From the NCBI RefSeq assembly GCF_034087045.1, contig NZ_CP139247.1:6660001-6724000 (forward strand): a stretch of 64,000 nt of DNA. The letters are read 5' to 3'. Numbering within the stretch: the stretch's first letter is position 1; the number at the start of each line of letters is the position of its first letter. Positions 17,524 to 26,528 of the stretch are shown piece by piece. This DNA is from Chitinophaga sancti (GTDB lineage: Bacteria > Bacteroidota > Bacteroidia > Chitinophagales > Chitinophagaceae). The notes under the pieces were generated by a model. The model was not told the origin of the DNA. It saw only the letters and a program-made list of their open reading frames with translations, and searched no databases. Both the position numbers and the translations under genes were made by a program.

Positions 17524-18444
17524 CTATTGCTCCAATATCGCATTGAGTACCTGCTGTACTTCACTGGCTGACATGTTTTGGAAGTTGGCTGTTATTTTTT
17601 TCTTCCTGAATGTGCTGTCTGGCAATGTAATGTTCACCAGGTAAAACTCAGACAATGCAGTAGCCACTGTACCGGCTTCTTCGTTGGTAAAGGACAGTTT
17701 GGGTAGAAGTAGTTTTCCTCCTTTTGTGACCTGGGCGGCCAGACCTTTAGTCAGAATCAGGGTATCTGTCAGGGTAGTCAGGCGAACCTTTCCTTCCTGC
17801 ACGACTACTTTTTCCGTTGTGCCACTGACATTTACATTGAATTGGGTACCGAGTACTGTGACCGTGGAGCGTGGCAGCTGTACAATAAATGTACGCTTTT
17901 CATCTGGTGAAACAGAAAAATCTGCTGCTCCCTGCGTAAGAGAAACGCGGCGGTTGGTAAATGCGGGGTCATATTGCAGGATAGTACCTGGCTGTAGCTG
18001 GATGGACGAACCATCTGGCAGGGAAATGGTATTTTTTACAGTAGCCTGAATAGTAACAGGTTGCTCCGCCTTTTGCCAGAGCAGGTAACTGGCTACGAGG
18101 AATAAAGGAAAACATGCAGCTGCCAGCCATCTGTATCGCCTTAAAAATGGAGCAGTAACGCCGGGTGCTTCTTCCCGGGTACTGCTCGCAATTTCCCTCT
18201 TTAATTCAACAACGTGAGCTGATGTACCAGAAATTTGCTGAGACAGGGCCTGCCATCCCTGCTCCTTATTAAAAGGTGTAACAGGCATGTGTTCCGTAGC
18301 CTCCCATAACCGCTTCAGTTCAGCATAAAGCGTACGGTTTGCTTCGGATTGCTGTAGCCATTGCCCCAGTGCTGCCTGTTTATCTGCATTTGCAGGATGT
18401 GCCAGACAGTCGATTAAAAATTCCCTTATATCATCAACACTCAT
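17524..18444 (-). CDS. FecR-family anti-sigma factor
   Basis: FecR-type proteins sit in the inner membrane, hold an ECF sigma factor inactive and release it when the cognate TonB receptor is loaded. The 306-residue product has a cytoplasmic N-terminal sigma-binding region, one membrane helix (WLAAACFPLFLVASYLLW, about 107-124) and a periplasmic FecR domain (about 130-225, with QPGTILQYDPAFTNRRVSL). A C-terminal DUF4974/STN-like tail ends in MSASEVQQVLNAI. It lies 46 bp after the sigma gene and 33 bp before the SusC gene. Confidence 0.94.
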   Translation of the reverse strand: MSVDDIREFLIDCLAHPANADKQAALGQWLQQSEANRTLYAELKRLWEATEHMPVTPFNKEQGWQALSQQISGTSAHVVELKREIASSTREEAPGVTAPFLRRYRWLAAACFPLFLVASYLLWQKAEQPVTIQATVKNTISLPDGSSIQLQPGTILQYDPAFTNRRVSLTQGAADFSVSPDEKRTFIVQLPRSTVTVLGTQFNVNVSGTTEKVVVQEGKVRLTTLTDTLILTKGLAAQVTKGGKLLLPKLSFTNEEAGTVATALSEFYLVNITLPDSTFRKKKITANFQNMSASEVQQVLNAILEQ

Positions 18445-18490
18445 GATTGTATATTAATTAAGACAATTCAGGAAGGAGGTACTTTGATAA

Positions 18491-19048
18491 TTATTTTTCT
18501 TTTTTTTCACCCAGCAGGTGGATGCGGAGGTGTTTTAGTGCGACAGATAGCTGAAAATAAACGGTATTTAGTGTAATATTCAGTTTATCAGCGATTTCTG
18601 ATGGTTCCAGGCCGTTGACCCTACTTAATAAGAAGATTTCACGGCAGCGGGGGGCGAGGCCCTGGACGAGTTGGATCATTTCTTTTTGTAGCAGGATGTA
18701 GTCGGCGGTTTCGTAAAGGGAGGCCGGATCCGCCTGCCATTGGAGGATGTCTTCACTCACGTGACGGGATTGGCGTTTTAACTCATTGATAGCACGGTTG
18801 GTGACGGCACGGTAGAGGTAGTGCCGGACATTGCCGGTGATGGTGAGGGTGGCGCCTTTTTCCCAGAGGTGCACGAATAGATTGTGTACAAGGTCTTTTG
18901 CAAGGTTTTCGTCTTTTACCCAGCGGAAGGCGAGTAGGAACAGGTCTTCACTGTAGGTGAGATATAGTTTTTGAAAGACTTCCATATTCCGGTCACGGAG
19001 GCCTTCGGTAACGATTGCGGCAGAAATATCAGTTCCGTACCAGGTCAT
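18491..19048 (-). CDS. ECF sigma factor (RpoE-like, Bacteroidota type)
   Basis: A 185-residue extracytoplasmic-function sigma factor. Sigma-2 region: LYLTYSEDLFLLAFRWVKD followed by LAKDLVHNLFVHLWEK. Sigma-4 region: APRCREIFLLSRVNGLEPSE and the HTH IADKLNITLNTVYFQLSVAL. It is the first gene of the leftward operon sigma-FecR-SusC-SusD-GH43 and is expected to direct transcription of the uptake genes when the FecR protein releases it. No separate promoter consensus was found in the 162-bp gap upstream; a palindrome AATATTAATATT (19071-19082) is present there. Confidence 0.95.
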   Translation of the reverse strand: MTWYGTDISAAIVTEGLRDRNMEVFQKLYLTYSEDLFLLAFRWVKDENLAKDLVHNLFVHLWEKGATLTITGNVRHYLYRAVTNRAINELKRQSRHVSEDILQWQADPASLYETADYILLQKEMIQLVQGLAPRCREIFLLSRVNGLEPSEIADKLNITLNTVYFQLSVALKHLRIHLLGEKKEK

Positions 19049-19210
19049 TTTGATTGTGTCTGGGCGGTAAAATATTAATATTTTTTGATAAACTGACTGT
19101 TTTTTGAGGGGGCCTGCGGCAGCATGGAAAGGGGCGATTAGTTCGGCTGGCGCCGTCGGGGGAGGGTTTAGGGTAAGGTGAGTAGGAAGGATTGTTTTTT
19201 AATAAAGATT

Positions 19211-19984
19211 TTATTCCAATAGGCCGGCATTCTCTAAACTGGTATTATCTTTTAATGCAACACCGGTCAACTTTAATCTAATCGCTTCCATGACCAGGTA
19301 TAAAATTTTCTGCGCGGCAGCCTCATACTGTAATCCCTCTTCCCTGATATTTGAAATACAATTCCTTGCTTCATCTGTTATACCTGGTTTGGGTGCAAAA
19401 GTAATATACGCTCCCATGCTATCGGCCGCGCTGAGACCTGGCCGCTCTCCTATCAGCATCAGGGTCAATTTTGCCTGTAATATCTGACCCGCTTCGTCAC
19501 CGCTGGCCACTCTTCCCTGTTGCACCATACAAATGGGTGCTAATGACAGACCAGCGTTTTTAAGTAATGGGATTAATACTTCTAAAAGAGGTTTTGTATG
19601 CACATTCATAGCTGTTGCAGACAGGCCATCGGCAAGAATGATAGCGACATCTTTATGAAGGTATCCGGAATCTGTTTTTTCTAATAATGCAATACTATCC
19701 ACATCTAATTGCCTGCCTTTATCCGGCCGTTGCAAATATTCATGTCGATCTCCTGCTTTGCTGTGTAATAATAAAACAGGGATGTGAAAAGGTTGTAGCT
19801 GCTCCTGTAAAGTATTTACTGATAGTGCAGAATACACAGCATCGCGGGCATGTGCATGCGCCAGTCTGAAATTCAGTACTTCACGTAAAGGTATAGCAGT
19901 GCCTGTTCTACCCAATGCAATCCGGGCTGTTGTAAAAGCCTTCAGCGAAGCCCATGGATCCTGTTCTATTATTTCCTCACTCAT
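19211..19984 (-). CDS. eutC: Ethanolamine ammonia-lyase small subunit
   Basis: EutC pairs with EutB to form the adenosylcobalamin-dependent enzyme that splits ethanolamine into acetaldehyde and ammonia. The 257-residue protein shows family segments ARIALGRTGTAIPLREVLNF, RLAHAHARDAVYSAL, ILADGLSATAMNVH, and a C-terminal LIGERPGLSAADSMGAYI. It overlaps the eutB stop by 4 bp (ATGA), implying coupled translation and equal supply of subunits. The operon has permease, large and small subunit only; the aldehyde dehydrogenase and the reactivase EutA are not in the window. Confidence 0.96.
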   Translation of the reverse strand: MSEEIIEQDPWASLKAFTTARIALGRTGTAIPLREVLNFRLAHAHARDAVYSALSVNTLQEQLQPFHIPVLLLHSKAGDRHEYLQRPDKGRQLDVDSIALLEKTDSGYLHKDVAIILADGLSATAMNVHTKPLLEVLIPLLKNAGLSLAPICMVQQGRVASGDEAGQILQAKLTLMLIGERPGLSAADSMGAYITFAPKPGITDEARNCISNIREEGLQYEAAAQKILYLVMEAIRLKLTGVALKDNTSLENAGLLE

Positions 19985-21351
19985 ACGTATTTCAGTAATT
20001 TATGTGCACTTCCTACCGGTAATAACCTACCATCCTGATTCATAATTCCCTGTTGCTGCAACCACTGATCAAACTCCGGTGCAGGCTTCAGCCCTAATAC
20101 CTTCCTCGCATACAATGCATCATGAAAGGAGGTAGACTGATAGTTCAACATGATATCATCCGCTCCGGGCACCCCCATGATGAAGTTACAACCTGCTACC
20201 CCTAATAATGTAAGCAGGTTATCCATATCATCCTGATCCGCCTCTGCATGATTTGTATAACAAATATCTACACCCATCGGCAATCCCAACAACTTACCGC
20301 AAAAATGATCTTCCAATGCCGCACGAATGATCTGTTTCCCATCAAATAAATATTCAGGTCCGATAAAGCCGACCACTGTATTTACCAACAACGGCGAAAA
20401 TTTACGCGCCACCGCATATGCTCTTACTTCGCAGGTTTGCTGATCCACTCCACCATGCGCATTTGCAGATAAGGCACTCCCCTGCCCGGTTTCAAAATAC
20501 ATGAGGTTATTGCCCGCTGTTCCTCTCTGCAATGATAATCCTGCTTCATATGCTTCCTGCAATAATGAAAGATTGATACCAAAACTACTATTCGTCTGTT
20601 CCGTACCACCGATTGACTGAAACACCAGGTCCACAGGTGCACTTTGCATGATTTGCAATGCCGTCGTCACATGGCAAAGTACACAGGATTGCGTAGGGAT
20701 TTCAAATTGCTGCCGCAACTGATCCAGCATTTTCAATAAGGTGATCACTGCCTGCGGACTATCCGTAGCCGGGTTGATACCTATCACCGCATCCCCACTT
20801 CCATATAATAATCCATCTATGATACTGGCCGCTATTCCTTTGGGATCATCTGTATTATGGTTGGGTTGTAAGCGCACAGAGAGATGGCCTTTCAACCCGA
20901 TCGTATTTCTGAATTTAGTCACCACCTCACACTTCTTTGCCACACTGATCAGATCCTGGTTCCGCATCAACTTCGACACAGCCGCCACCATTTCTGGGGT
21001 AATCCCAGGCGCTAATTGCTGTAAGGTGAATGTATCCGCATAATCACTCAGTAGCCAATCGCGAAACTGCCCTACCGTAAAATGGCTTACCAGTGCAAAT
21101 GCATCCGCATCATACGAATCGATGATCAAACGGGTGATTTCATCTTTCTCATAAGGAATCACAGCCTCCTGCAGGAATGTCTTCAATGGTACATCTGCCA
21201 ATGCCATCTGTGCCGCTACCCGCTCCTCCGCACTATCTGCACACAATCCTGCCAGCGCATCGCCGGAACGGAAAGGCGTTGCCCTCGCCAATAAGGTGCG
21301 CAAATCACTGAACGCGTAATTTGTATGCTGAATCGTATGCCGGTAACTCAT
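19981..21351 (-). CDS. eutB: Ethanolamine ammonia-lyase large subunit
   Basis: The catalytic TIM-barrel subunit that binds adenosylcobalamin and ethanolamine. The 456-residue protein has the expected length and family segments, including SVRLQPNHNTDDPKGIAASI, GSGDAVIGINPATDSP, YFETGQGSALSANAHGGVDQ, VNTVVGFIGPEYLFDGKQI, and the YTNHAEADQDDMDNLL segment. It overlaps the permease stop by 4 bp upstream and the eutC start by 4 bp downstream. The cofactor must be made or imported by genes elsewhere; no cobalamin riboswitch was recognised before the operon. Confidence 0.97.
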   Translation of the reverse strand: MSYRHTIQHTNYAFSDLRTLLARATPFRSGDALAGLCADSAEERVAAQMALADVPLKTFLQEAVIPYEKDEITRLIIDSYDADAFALVSHFTVGQFRDWLLSDYADTFTLQQLAPGITPEMVAAVSKLMRNQDLISVAKKCEVVTKFRNTIGLKGHLSVRLQPNHNTDDPKGIAASIIDGLLYGSGDAVIGINPATDSPQAVITLLKMLDQLRQQFEIPTQSCVLCHVTTALQIMQSAPVDLVFQSIGGTEQTNSSFGINLSLLQEAYEAGLSLQRGTAGNNLMYFETGQGSALSANAHGGVDQQTCEVRAYAVARKFSPLLVNTVVGFIGPEYLFDGKQIIRAALEDHFCGKLLGLPMGVDICYTNHAEADQDDMDNLLTLLGVAGCNFIMGVPGADDIMLNYQSTSFHDALYARKVLGLKPAPEFDQWLQQQGIMNQDGRLLPVGSAHKLLKYV

Positions 21352-22664
21352 GAAATCAGGTTTATGACGGCTTGATGTTTATGTCTGCCCATCCCTATAA
21401 ATATAAGTAATGCCACCACCAAACCGGCGAAAAAGATCAAACTTAACATTGGATAAGTGTAAATGATGGCAACCAAAGAAACAATCGAAAGGAACAATGC
21501 AATACCCGGAAACCAGGGATATAATGGTGCTTTGTAAGGGCGTTCTAAAGCAGGTTCTTTATCTCTTAATATAAACAGGCTGATCATACTCAGGATGTAC
21601 ATCACCAGGGCACCCATTACGGACAATATAACCAACTGATCCGTTTTCCCCATATACAATGCGCACACACCTAACAGCCCACCTATTATCAGGGATATAT
21701 AAGGCGCTTTCCTACGCGGACTTAAGGTGGACATAAAAGCCGGTAAATACCCTGCACGGCCCAATGCAAACAATTGCCTGGAATAGCTGATGATGATGCC
21801 ATTGAATGAAGCAATCAGGCCAAATAAACCGATGCCTGCAAAGAGTTTCGTGATTCCATTTTGTTTGCCTAACACTATCCCGATTGCCTCCGGCAATGGA
21901 TAATCTATGGCAGACAATAATTTCCAGTCTGTGATGCCCCCGGTAAACACCATCACTGCTATCGCCAGCAACATCAGGGTCAGGATCGCAGAAATGTACC
22001 CTTTCGGGATATTCCGGTGCGGGTCCTTTACCTCCTCCGCCACCATCGCAATCCCTTCGATACATACATACAGCCAGATGGCAAATGGCAGGGCATTGAA
22101 CACCCCCTTCCAGCCAAAAGGCATGGCATCATGGAGAAAATTGGATGTCTTGAAATGGGGGCCTACAATCCCAAGGTAGATCAGTAATTCTACCACCGCC
22201 AATAAGGTGATTATCAAAGAAAATAAGGCTGACTCCTTGATCCCTAATAAATTGACCACCGTCAAAAGTATATAAAAAGCCACCCCACTCCCCAACACCG
22301 GCAATGCAGGATGTAAAAAATGCAGGTAGTTTCCCAGCGCCAATGCAATGGCCGGTGTGGCCAGCAAAAACTCCACTGCTGTCGCATAGCCCGCTATCAG
22401 TCCGCCAATAGGCCCCATGGCCCTATGCGTATAGGTAAAAGGCCCGCCTGCCTGCGGGATGGAGGTGGTCAATTCCGTAAAACTGAATATAAACGTAATA
22501 TAGAGCAGGGTAATGACCAGCGTTGCAATGAGAAAGCCAATGGTACCGGCTACCCCCCAGCCATAATTCCACCCGAAGTACTCTCCGGATATCACTAATC
22601 CAACACCAATAGCCCACAAATGAATGGGCCTGATCACTTTTTTTAACGAATGCGAAGACGACAT
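21348..22664 (-). CDS. eat: Ethanolamine permease (APC superfamily)
   Basis: A 438-residue transporter with 12 predicted membrane helices. The start LWAIGVGLVISGEYFGWNYG is characteristic of ethanolamine permeases within the APC family, and TELTTSIPQAGGPFTYTHRA is the conserved second loop. IEGIAMVAEEVKDPHRNIPK is the usual TM6 signature. It is the first gene of a three-gene operon with eutB and eutC, linked by 4-bp overlaps, which supports the substrate. Upstream lies the terminator of the tricorn-like protease gene. No promoter consensus was identified. Confidence 0.92.
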   Translation of the reverse strand: MSSSHSLKKVIRPIHLWAIGVGLVISGEYFGWNYGWGVAGTIGFLIATLVITLLYITFIFSFTELTTSIPQAGGPFTYTHRAMGPIGGLIAGYATAVEFLLATPAIALALGNYLHFLHPALPVLGSGVAFYILLTVVNLLGIKESALFSLIITLLAVVELLIYLGIVGPHFKTSNFLHDAMPFGWKGVFNALPFAIWLYVCIEGIAMVAEEVKDPHRNIPKGYISAILTLMLLAIAVMVFTGGITDWKLLSAIDYPLPEAIGIVLGKQNGITKLFAGIGLFGLIASFNGIIISYSRQLFALGRAGYLPAFMSTLSPRRKAPYISLIIGGLLGVCALYMGKTDQLVILSVMGALVMYILSMISLFILRDKEPALERPYKAPLYPWFPGIALFLSIVSLVAIIYTYPMLSLIFFAGLVVALLIFIGMGRHKHQAVINLIS

Positions 22665-22735
22665 AACAGAACACTACCTTTTGATGAAAAAAGAATGTTC
22701 CCAAATCCCTGAAGTGCGCTTAAGATACAAATAAA

Positions 22736-22763
22736 AATGGGACCAGGTATACCCGGCCCCATT
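22736..22763 (-). terminator. Terminator after the tricorn-like protease gene
   Basis: On the minus strand a 14-bp stem with two G-T wobbles (outer arms AATGGG and CCCATT, inner GGTA/TACC) is followed by TTTTTATTTG. It lies 24 bp beyond the protease stop and separates that gene from the ethanolamine operon on the same strand. Confidence 0.75.
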
Positions 22764-22787
22764 ATACTTAAATAAAAAAACGACGAC

Positions 22788-25700
22788 TTATTTTATTTCC
22801 AGCAGCATTTCTTTCACAGCTGCTTCCAATTGAGCATCCCTGCCACTCATTTCTTCTTCATATTTCAATGGCACCCTGATATCAGGCTCTACCTGTAAGT
22901 TCTCGGTAGGACGGCCTTCTTTACCAATAGTGGCAATCATCGGTATACCAAAAATGATGGTCGGGTCTATCTGTCTTTCCCACCATACAGCGGTACCGGT
23001 ACCAGCTACAGGCATACCTACCAGTTTACCCAAACCATTCTGTTTATAGACATATGGGAAGATAAAGGCATCGCTATAGTTGCCTTCACTCATGATCACA
23101 CAGCTGGGGCGTGTCCATCTGTCCAGCGGTTCAGCACCTTCTACCTTTTCCATCTGCGGAGCGAAGGTCAGGTATTGCTTACCACTCAGGAAGGTATTCA
23201 GGTCATTGTGCAACCATCCACCCCCATTGAAACGGGTGTCGACGATCAATGCTTTCTTGCCTCTGTTACGGCCCATTACTGCATCGTATACAGAACGGTA
23301 GCTGGCATCATTCATAGACTGTACATGCACATAGCCTACTTTGCCATCACTCAGTTTGTCTACCATATCCTGCATCCTGGTGACCCAGCGTTTGTACATC
23401 AGCTCAGTTTCTTCACCTGCTGCAAATGGGATGACAGTTTCTTCCCAACGCTCCTGTGAAGCAGGGTTGTACAGGCTTAACAGCACATTATCTCCTGTTT
23501 TGCGGTTCAGGAAAGTTGCCCAGTCTACATCAGGCGTAACCGTTTCGCCATCGATCTTTTCGATCACCACACCTTTTTTGATCCTGCTCTTAGCCTTATC
23601 AGAAGGACCACCAGGTATTACTTCATCTATCTTCAGACCGGTGCCTGTAAAGGTTTCGTCGTACAGCAATCCAAGAGATGCTGTTGCATCGCCCTCTGGT
23701 GCAGATGGATAATAACGACCACCTGTGTGCGACGCATTCAGTTCTCCCAGCAGTTCGCTCAGAATTTCCTGGAAGTCGTAGTTATCGCTGATGTGTGGCA
23801 GGAAACGCGCATAGTTCTTTGCATACATTTCCCAGTCTACGTTATGCAGTTTTGGATCGTAAAATTTATCTTTTACTTCCTTCCATGCGTGTTCATAGAT
23901 ATATGCTCTTTCGCTGGCAGGGTTCCAGTTGAACTCTGTGCTGATGCTCACTGGTGTGATCTTTCCGGAGGAGGCATCTACTTTTACCACGCTACCTCTG
24001 TTGCTTACGAACAGGGTATTACCATCTTTGCTCAATACGATATCGCCGGATGTACCACCGAGTTTAGCGAGGATCTTTGTTTCGCCGGTACGTGGTTCTG
24101 TTACCCACAGGTCGTATCCCTTTTCAAAAGAGGCCATGTAATACAGTTTGCTGGCATCTTTGTTCAGCACATAATCACTGATACTGGCACTGTTGATCGT
24201 GAGGCGAACTTTCCTGTTTTCCAGGTTTTCGAAGTCAGGTTTGAAAGGAGTTTTAGAAACAGAATCCTTCTTTGTAGCAGCTGTATCATCCTTCAGCAGA
24301 TTGAACTGATCTTTGGATAATTTGAAACGATCGTATGCTGCCTGATCCAGGAACACAGCATAAATATCTTTCTCCTTGCTACCTTGTCTGGCAAGAGAAC
24401 GACGACCATTTGCGTTACTCAGGTATAGCAGCATCTTACCGTCTTGAGAGAACTTATTACCTTCTTCACCGAAACCGCTTATCACAGGGTAGATAGCTTT
24501 ACCATTGCCATCGGCAGGGATCATCGCAGCATTGCTTACATCAAAATAACCCTGCTGATCTTCGGTCACGATATATTTACCATCAGGGCTCCATGCAAAA
24601 TCCCAGTCTTCGTCAGAGTAAGAATGGTTGCGGCCTTTCGGTAAGATGGTGCGGCTCTTTTTAGCAGCGAGGTTGTATACCTTCAGGATATTTCTATCTT
24701 CTACATAAGCCACTTCTTTTCCATCAGGGGAGAATACCGGCTGGAACTCTGCAGCAGCAGTGGCTACCAGCGGTTCTTCGTTCACCAGTGGTGCACTGAA
24801 GAAATAATTTTCTTCTGGTTTTGTCAGGGTTGCTTTGTACAGATCCCAGTTGCCATTACGCTCTGCGGCATATACCAGTGTTTTGCCATCAGGTGACCAG
24901 CTAAGGCCACGCTCCTGTGTAGGCGTATTGGTAATACGGCGGGTCATATTATTTTCTACGCTGCTTACAAATACTTCACCTCTTGCTATGAAGGCCATCT
25001 GTTTGCCATCAGGACTCATTCTGAATTGTGTGACATTGCCATTGACAGGCAGGTGTTTTACCACTGCTGCACGGCCATCATTCAGTACCTGGATAGAAAG
25101 TTTCTTAGGCTCCTGCCCTTCTTTCAGGGTATAGATCTCACCATTGTAAGAAAAGCAAAGGGTGCTATTATCAGCGATGGATAAATGACGTACAGGATGT
25201 TTGTCAAAATGCGTCAGTTGTTTCATTTCACCTTTGGTGGTCAAAGAAGCTTTGAACAGGTTTTGTGAAATGCCGCCTTTCTCGCTCAGGTAGTATAGCT
25301 GGTCATTTGGACCCAGTACAGGTTCCCTGTCTTCACCTTCGTAAGCAGAAAGCTGGGTGTATGACTTATTCTTTAAATCATACACCCATATATCGCGGGT
25401 TACGCTGCTGGTGTGGTGTTTGCGCAAAGGGTCTTCGTATCCTTTTCGGTCCTGGAATACGATCTGGTCACCTTTGGCAGAATAATGTGCATTGTCCGCA
25501 CCCGCAGAGGTCACCAATATTGCCCGGCCACCGGTTACGGGTACAGTATATAGGTTATTGAACAACCTGACACTAAAGCGGATATCTGAAGCAGGCGCAT
25601 TGCGGGGGCTACCAAATAATACCTGTTTATTGTCAGGCGTAAAATCGTAAGGATAATCAGCGGTGCTGTTGTAAGTAAGGCGTACGGGATTGCCACCCAT

Positions 25701-25985
25701 GGCTGGCATTACGTATACGTCGAAGTTCCCATTCCGGTCGCTGGCAAAGGCGATTTGCTTACCATCATGACTCCATACCGGCATCATGTCGTGTGCTTCG
25801 TGAATGGTGAGTGGTACAGCAATGCCCCCTTTGACATCCACCCTGTAAATATCTCCTTTGTACCCAAATGCAATGGTCTTACCATCGGGAGAGATGGCGG
25901 GATAACGCAGCCATAGTGCATTGTCCTGGGCATAGGTAGCCAGGGTCATACAGCAGGCTGAAAAAGCAAGCAGTAATTTTTTCAT
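22788..25985 (-). CDS. Tricorn protease-like S41 peptidase with beta-propeller and PDZ domains
   Basis: A 1065-residue exported protease. It has a signal peptide (MKKLLLAFSACCMTLATYAQ). An N-terminal region of PD40/WD40-like repeats follows (about 25-680, repeated SPDGKxIAF-type motifs such as AISPDGKTIAFGYKG and MSPDGKQMAFIAR). Next come a tricorn core domain, a PDZ domain (about 760-850, TGLKIDEVIPGGPSDKAKS) and the S41 catalytic domain. The latter shows DTRFNGGGWLHNDL and the nucleophile region SEGNYSDAFIFPY. Such enzymes degrade oligopeptides, the propellers gating access. The ATG at 25985 starts the signal peptide; the frame stays open to 26048. Confidence 0.93.
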   Translation of the reverse strand: MKKLLLAFSACCMTLATYAQDNALWLRYPAISPDGKTIAFGYKGDIYRVDVKGGIAVPLTIHEAHDMMPVWSHDGKQIAFASDRNGNFDVYVMPAMGGNPVRLTYNSTADYPYDFTPDNKQVLFGSPRNAPASDIRFSVRLFNNLYTVPVTGGRAILVTSAGADNAHYSAKGDQIVFQDRKGYEDPLRKHHTSSVTRDIWVYDLKNKSYTQLSAYEGEDREPVLGPNDQLYYLSEKGGISQNLFKASLTTKGEMKQLTHFDKHPVRHLSIADNSTLCFSYNGEIYTLKEGQEPKKLSIQVLNDGRAAVVKHLPVNGNVTQFRMSPDGKQMAFIARGEVFVSSVENNMTRRITNTPTQERGLSWSPDGKTLVYAAERNGNWDLYKATLTKPEENYFFSAPLVNEEPLVATAAAEFQPVFSPDGKEVAYVEDRNILKVYNLAAKKSRTILPKGRNHSYSDEDWDFAWSPDGKYIVTEDQQGYFDVSNAAMIPADGNGKAIYPVISGFGEEGNKFSQDGKMLLYLSNANGRRSLARQGSKEKDIYAVFLDQAAYDRFKLSKDQFNLLKDDTAATKKDSVSKTPFKPDFENLENRKVRLTINSASISDYVLNKDASKLYYMASFEKGYDLWVTEPRTGETKILAKLGGTSGDIVLSKDGNTLFVSNRGSVVKVDASSGKITPVSISTEFNWNPASERAYIYEHAWKEVKDKFYDPKLHNVDWEMYAKNYARFLPHISDNYDFQEILSELLGELNASHTGGRYYPSAPEGDATASLGLLYDETFTGTGLKIDEVIPGGPSDKAKSRIKKGVVIEKIDGETVTPDVDWATFLNRKTGDNVLLSLYNPASQERWEETVIPFAAGEETELMYKRWVTRMQDMVDKLSDGKVGYVHVQSMNDASYRSVYDAVMGRNRGKKALIVDTRFNGGGWLHNDLNTFLSGKQYLTFAPQMEKVEGAEPLDRWTRPSCVIMSEGNYSDAFIFPYVYKQNGLGKLVGMPVAGTGTAVWWERQIDPTIIFGIPMIATIGKEGRPTENLQVEPDIRVPLKYEEEMSGRDAQLEAAVKEMLLEIK

Positions 25986-26075
25986 ATAAAATGGCGATTC
26001 AGATTGTTGTTTATCCTTTAAAGGTAACAAATGATGTGCTGGCGCCATTAAATAACTGGATAAAAGGCAACAAGC

Positions 26076-26528
26076 CTACAGCAAGGGTTTCTGCAGGCAT
26101 ACACTGTTCTCCATCTGCTCGTAGGGCGGGTAATTATCCATGAATGTATAACCGGATTTTTGATAGAGGGCGATGGCTTCCGGTTGACGAATGCCGGTTT
26201 CCAGTACGGCACGGGAAAAGCCCTCAGTGATGGCCCAGGTTTCCAGCTCTTTTAAGATGGCGTACGCAATGCCCTGACCACGATGGGCATTGTGTACGAA
26301 CATGCGCTTGATTTCGACTGTTTTTGAGTCAAACTGGCGAAAACAGGCACAACCTACCGGCAACGCATCTACATACGCGACTACAACGGTAGGTATGTTT
26401 TTAACTTTATCGAGGACTTCGTAATCCTGTTGTATTTCAGGGTACCTGATCCATAGATCTTTGTCAAGGGCAATTATCAGCTCCTGAAAATGAGGATCAT
26501 CACTGTTCGTTCTTTTGAGTCTTAGCAT
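26076..26528 (-). CDS. GNAT-family N-acetyltransferase
   Basis: A 150-residue acetyl-CoA-dependent acyltransferase. Motif A, which binds acetyl-CoA, is visible as IKRMFVHNAHRGQGIAYAIL (R-G-Q-G-I-A). Motif B follows at the C-terminus, where AIALYQKSGYTFMDNYPPYE is typical of this group. Substrate is unknown. Its start lies inside the 3' end of the amino-acid permease gene (29-bp overlap, different frame), so the two are probably co-transcribed and translationally linked. Confidence 0.92.
   Translation of the reverse strand: MLRLKRTNSDDPHFQELIIALDKDLWIRYPEIQQDYEVLDKVKNIPTVVVAYVDALPVGCACFRQFDSKTVEIKRMFVHNAHRGQGIAYAILKELETWAITEGFSRAVLETGIRQPEAIALYQKSGYTFMDNYPPYEQMENSVCLQKPLL

Noticed and set aside
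19071..19082. AATATTAATATT palindrome upstream of the first ECF sigma gene
   Set aside because: Simple A/T palindromes are common in this A/T-rich intergenic DNA; not enough to call an operator.
19211..22664. Bacterial microcompartment locus
   Set aside because: Only permease and ammonia-lyase subunits are present; no shell protein or other eut gene flanks them.
23727..24320. 197-residue open frame on the plus strand
   Set aside because: Antisense to the tricorn-like protease gene; no domain recognised.
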